A DNA stretch of 27,108 nt from Blautia sp. (GTDB lineage: Bacteria > Bacillota > Clostridia > Lachnospirales > Lachnospiraceae): contig JAUUSJ010000046.1 in the NCBI GenBank assembly GCA_030841965.1, positions 1-27,108 on the forward strand. Reading direction: 5' to 3'. The translations under genes and the position numbers were made by a program. Below are positions 24,763 through 27,108 of this stretch, piece by piece. Below the pieces are notes generated by a model. The model did no database searches, was not told the origin of the DNA, and saw only the letters and a program-made list of their open reading frames with translations. Every line of letters starts with the position of its first letter. The stretch's first letter is position 1.

Positions 24763-26796
24763 TTACCAATTCATGCTCTCTTCAGAGACAATAATTTCTA
24801 TTCCGCGCTCCATATCATGAGATGTATATATTTTTACGTCATTTCCTGGGGCAAGAAGAATACGGGTTGACTCTCTATCATCCTCTGTCACAAATTTTTG
24901 TTTTGATTCAAAATATAACTGACTGTATGTCTTTCCTGATTTTTTCTCTGCTCCTGTCGGTGGAGTAACATAAAACGCTCCATTAATTCCGCACTCAATA
25001 ATATTCCACTCTTTCAAGTTTTTCATATATTTAAATCCATATACAGGAAATGGATTGGAACTTTGTCCATTTACATCGTCAAAGCTTGCAATCGTAATGG
25101 TACCTCCAAATACACCGCTCTTTTTTCCTTTATTAATCAAAACTATAATAATGATAATGACAGCAATAATTGCAACGATAATACCAATAATAATTGGAAG
25201 CATATTTTTCGTCTCTATCTGGAAACTCATCTCACAGCTTGCTCCCTGAGAGTCTGTTCCAGTAACTTTGATATTTCCTTTTTTCACTCCTGCTGCCTGT
25301 ACTGAGAGCTTATTACCATTCAAACTAATCTTATCTGCATCATAGTCATTTTCCTTTAACTCATAAGTAAGAGCATCTCCCTCTGGGTCACTCATATACT
25401 GATTTAAGTCAAACTCTACCTCTCCCTTGCTAAATGGCATAAGAGTAACTTTTTCGGTTACAGATGTTTGGGAAGCTATAGGTTCTTCATTTCCTACATT
25501 CAACATTGTCTGCTTACTTGTATGATTTACATTTCCACATTCAATTCTCAAAGATGCATAATATGTACCATAATCATCTAATTTTACATTAGATACAAAG
25601 GAAGCCCCATCTGCCTGCATAGGAAATTCTTTTTCTTCCTGAGTCTGTGCATTTTGTAGTTTTAGCGTAGCTGTATACTCTGTATACACAGCTTCATTTT
25701 CCACTTTCTCGCCATCGCTTAAAAGATATCCCTTGATTGGAATCTCGGAATTCAGTGCAACTTTTCCCTGGTCTGCCTCACATTCTATATCGGCAGATAA
25801 ATCGGTATTATAAACCCAGTCAAACTTAACCTGTGTTCCCTTCTTGCCGTCTACTTTTATATTCCAAATTCCCGCATCTGGATTTGTAATTTTGACAACC
25901 TCATAAGTAGAAGTAGACAAAACATAAGAATCTAATGCTTTTCCCGAGATAGTATCTCCATTTGGCTTTGTAAGAACAATTCCTTTATTTTTTCCCTGAA
26001 TCAAAATATTTACTTCCATAACTCCTTCTGTAGGAACCTGGAATTTCTTCTCAATATATCCCTCATCACCGAATTGCTCCCAATCTCCAGAATCTACTTC
26101 TTCACCGTATACTAAACTATAAAACTCAAGAAAAGCTTTATCTAAGTCAGCGGCATCTTTAATTTCAATATAAATACCACCTGTGCTTTCTGCCATATTT
26201 TTTACTTCCTGTGTATTAGCAGAATTATTGGCATTTAAGCAAATGCCGTGGATTGGAATTCCAAGCTTTTGTGCCTGTTTTACCATCTTATCTTTCTTTT
26301 CAAGAGAAGCCTTTGTCGATTTGGCGTCACCTAAATCTGTCTCGCCATCGCTTAATAAAACGATAGAACTAGGGAGATTTTTATCGGCTCCTTTTCCCTG
26401 TAAATCTTTTAAAGCCTGCTCAATCGCACTTCCGATATCCGTATCACCTTTTACATCCGCTTTTCTGATTGCCTCAGATATTACTTTCTTATCGATCATG
26501 CTCTTTATCTCTGTTAATCCAGTATCCAAAGGCATCTTTTTCTCATCATTAAATACAATGGCTCCCACGTGGTTTCCCTCATTTGTCAAGACACCCAAAA
26601 AGAGCTCAATTGCGTCATACCGATATTTCTTCCCATCTGTATTCTTTAAGGAACCACTTCCATCTACTACAATCATCGTATTATAATGCTTTGCATCTAT
26701 ATTTGTGTTTTGTTCCGCTGCCCGCACTATAGGTACATTTAATATAAGACATATAGTGAGAATACATAGCATTAGTTTTTTCATTATCTTTTCCAT
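24763..26796 (-). CDS. Secreted, membrane-anchored vWA protein with external Ig-like domains
   Basis: A type I membrane protein of about 677 residues. I chose ATG 26796 because GAGAGG lies five nt upstream, giving a compact signal peptide (KKLMLCILTICLILNV, cut near VRA-AEQ); ATG 26823 would add nine residues with a poorer site. The vWA domain occupies roughly residues 35-230 and has a full MIDAS: DGSGS near residue 45, threonine in KGDTDIGSA, aspartate in LLSDGE. It is followed by beta-rich, Ig/cadherin-like modules (to about 530), including an NQYMSDPEGDALTYEL unit typical of dystroglycan-type repeats. One membrane helix lies near residues 532-556, then basic NKGKK, so the last 110 residues are cytosolic and beta-rich, perhaps contacting the tubulin-like protein encoded next. 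It is the first gene of the main array and probably senses or binds something outside the cell. Confidence 0.95.
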   Translation of the reverse strand: MEKIMKKLMLCILTICLILNVPIVRAAEQNTNIDAKHYNTMIVVDGSGSLKNTDGKKYRYDAIELFLGVLTNEGNHVGAIVFNDEKKMPLDTGLTEIKSMIDKKVISEAIRKADVKGDTDIGSAIEQALKDLQGKGADKNLPSSIVLLSDGETDLGDAKSTKASLEKKDKMVKQAQKLGIPIHGICLNANNSANTQEVKNMAESTGGIYIEIKDAADLDKAFLEFYSLVYGEEVDSGDWEQFGDEGYIEKKFQVPTEGVMEVNILIQGKNKGIVLTKPNGDTISGKALDSYVLSTSTYEVVKITNPDAGIWNIKVDGKKGTQVKFDWVYNTDLSADIECEADQGKVALNSEIPIKGYLLSDGEKVENEAVYTEYTATLKLQNAQTQEEKEFPMQADGASFVSNVKLDDYGTYYASLRIECGNVNHTSKQTMLNVGNEEPIASQTSVTEKVTLMPFSKGEVEFDLNQYMSDPEGDALTYELKENDYDADKISLNGNKLSVQAAGVKKGNIKVTGTDSQGASCEMSFQIETKNMLPIIIGIIVAIIAVIIIIIVLINKGKKSGVFGGTITIASFDDVNGQSSNPFPVYGFKYMKNLKEWNIIECGINGAFYVTPPTGAEKKSGKTYSQLYFESKQKFVTEDDRESTRILLAPGNDVKIYTSHDMERGIEIIVSEESMNW

Positions 26797-26856
26797 AAAA
26801 CCTCTCATCCTTTTCTCTATCATATTTTCCTATACGCAACTCCCTCTATTAGATAT

Positions 26857-26937
26857 TTACATTAAAGGATAAGGTATTCTTATAGATAACCACAATTTTT
26901 CTACTCTTTTCCAAATAAAAGATTTCAAAAATTTCAT
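26857..26937 (-). CDS. Possible 26-residue leader ORF before the main array
   Basis: A short ORF with an unusually good ribosome site: AGGAGG (26949-26944) sits six nt before ATG 26937. The 26-residue peptide is basic and aromatic/hydrophobic (Lys, Arg, Phe, Trp, Ile rich), ending at TAA 26857, which is 60 nt before the vWA start. It could be a leader peptide that tunes the operon or a tiny membrane-active peptide. A perfect Shine-Dalgarno in AT-rich DNA is hard to dismiss, but the coding evidence is limited to that. Confidence 0.4.
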   Translation of the reverse strand: MKFLKSFIWKRVEKLWLSIRIPYPLM

Positions 26938-27026
26938 ATTTTACCTCCTCATGCTTATTCTTAAACTAGTTTTTCCCTTATCCCTCTTTGATTCAAAACA
27001 TAAATCCTATCTAAAGAAAGAAAAGA

Positions 27027-27052
27027 GCCTCCCTAGATGTTTCTAGGAAGGC
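27027..27052 (-). terminator. Terminator hairpin of an upstream minus-strand gene
   Basis: Arms 27027-27037 and 27042-27052 pair over 11 bp; in the minus-strand RNA the one non-Watson-Crick position is a G-U wobble, whereas in the plus-strand RNA it is an A-C mismatch, so minus-strand use is favoured. The minus-strand tail is pyrimidine- and T-rich (TCTTTTCTTTCTTT). It probably ends a gene beyond the window, insulating the main operon. Confidence 0.7.
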
Positions 27053-27071
27053 ACAGACTGTAGACAAAGTT

Positions 27072-27096
27072 GGTGCTGGAGTTTTTCTCCAGCACC
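27072..27096. terminator. GC-rich perfect hairpin at the window edge
   Basis: A perfect 10-bp stem (27072-27081 with 27087-27096) encloses a T5 loop. It is followed on the plus strand by ACTTTTCT. It could terminate an upstream gene that lies outside the window, and it is close to the second hairpin at 27027-27052, giving a tandem terminator arrangement. Confidence 0.55.
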
Positions 27097-27108
27097 ACTT
27101 TTCTATGA

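Noticed and set aside
26183..26686. A 167-codon plus-strand ORF inside the secreted vWA gene
   Set aside because: It lies wholly antisense to a clearly coding gene, has no ribosome site worth noting, and its composition is that of a reverse-frame shadow.
26824..27026. Sigma-A promoter for the main array
   Set aside because: Several partial boxes, for example TATAAG near 26880, lack a matching -35; the promoter may lie here but I cannot fix it.
1..27108. CRISPR arrays, tRNA or rRNA genes, integrase, transposase or attachment sites
   Set aside because: No regularly spaced repeats, RNA gene signatures or recombinase-type genes were seen; the VirD4-like gene alone does not define an integrative element here.

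Overview
The window looks like an accessory region of a low-GC Firmicute, most likely a clostridial/Lachnospiraceae-type gut anaerobe. This rests on AT-rich DNA, strong AGGAGG-type ribosome binding sites, tightly packed operons and a conjugative-element style VirD4 homologue. The assignment is an inference, because there is no rRNA, tRNA or housekeeping marker. All credible genes lie on the minus strand, so the biological reading order is from high to low coordinates.

Layout in transcription order. (1) 27108-26857: two hairpins that probably end an upstream gene, then a possible 26-residue leader ORF. (2) 26823-8437: a ten-gene, nearly gapless array. It encodes a secreted, membrane-anchored vWA protein; a 1151-residue tubulin-like GTPase (Tub_2 type); two unrecognised proteins (613 and 228 aa) that follow a long-loop stem with a U-tract; a zinc-ribbon TRAFAC-like GTPase; a 1161-aa single-pass membrane protein resembling GTPase-associated protein 1 (GAP1); a kinase-fold protein lacking every catalytic residue; a Sel1-like membrane protein; a polytopic membrane protein; and a second membrane vWA protein. 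(3) 8368-7940: a DUF1810 gene closed by a hairpin. (4) 7848-5129: a partial second copy of the system, made of a tubulin-like gene gutted by a deletion of about 2.65 kb and an intact second GTPase. (5) 4958-3145: a YbjN-like gene and a bacterial-type poly(ADP-ribose) glycohydrolase, ending at a perfect 16-bp-stem terminator. (6) 2636-48: a translationally coupled cassette of ClpP, a degenerate AAA+-like protein and a VirD4/TraG-like ATPase without a membrane anchor.

How it may work together (inference): the array puts two nucleotide-operated proteins (the tubulin homologue and the GTPase) next to membrane proteins with external or sensor-like parts (two MIDAS vWA proteins, the GAP1-like protein, a 14-15 TM protein) and adaptor-like parts (pseudokinase, Sel1). 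That is the make-up of a membrane-linked, NTP-switched multi-protein complex. GAP1/TRAFAC-GTPase and vWA-containing sets have been discussed as candidate biological-conflict systems. Decay of one tubulin copy beside an intact second GTPase, and the attached ADP-ribose (PARG, possibly DUF1810) and ClpP/VirD4-like modules, fit an evolving accessory island. Function is not established by the sequence.
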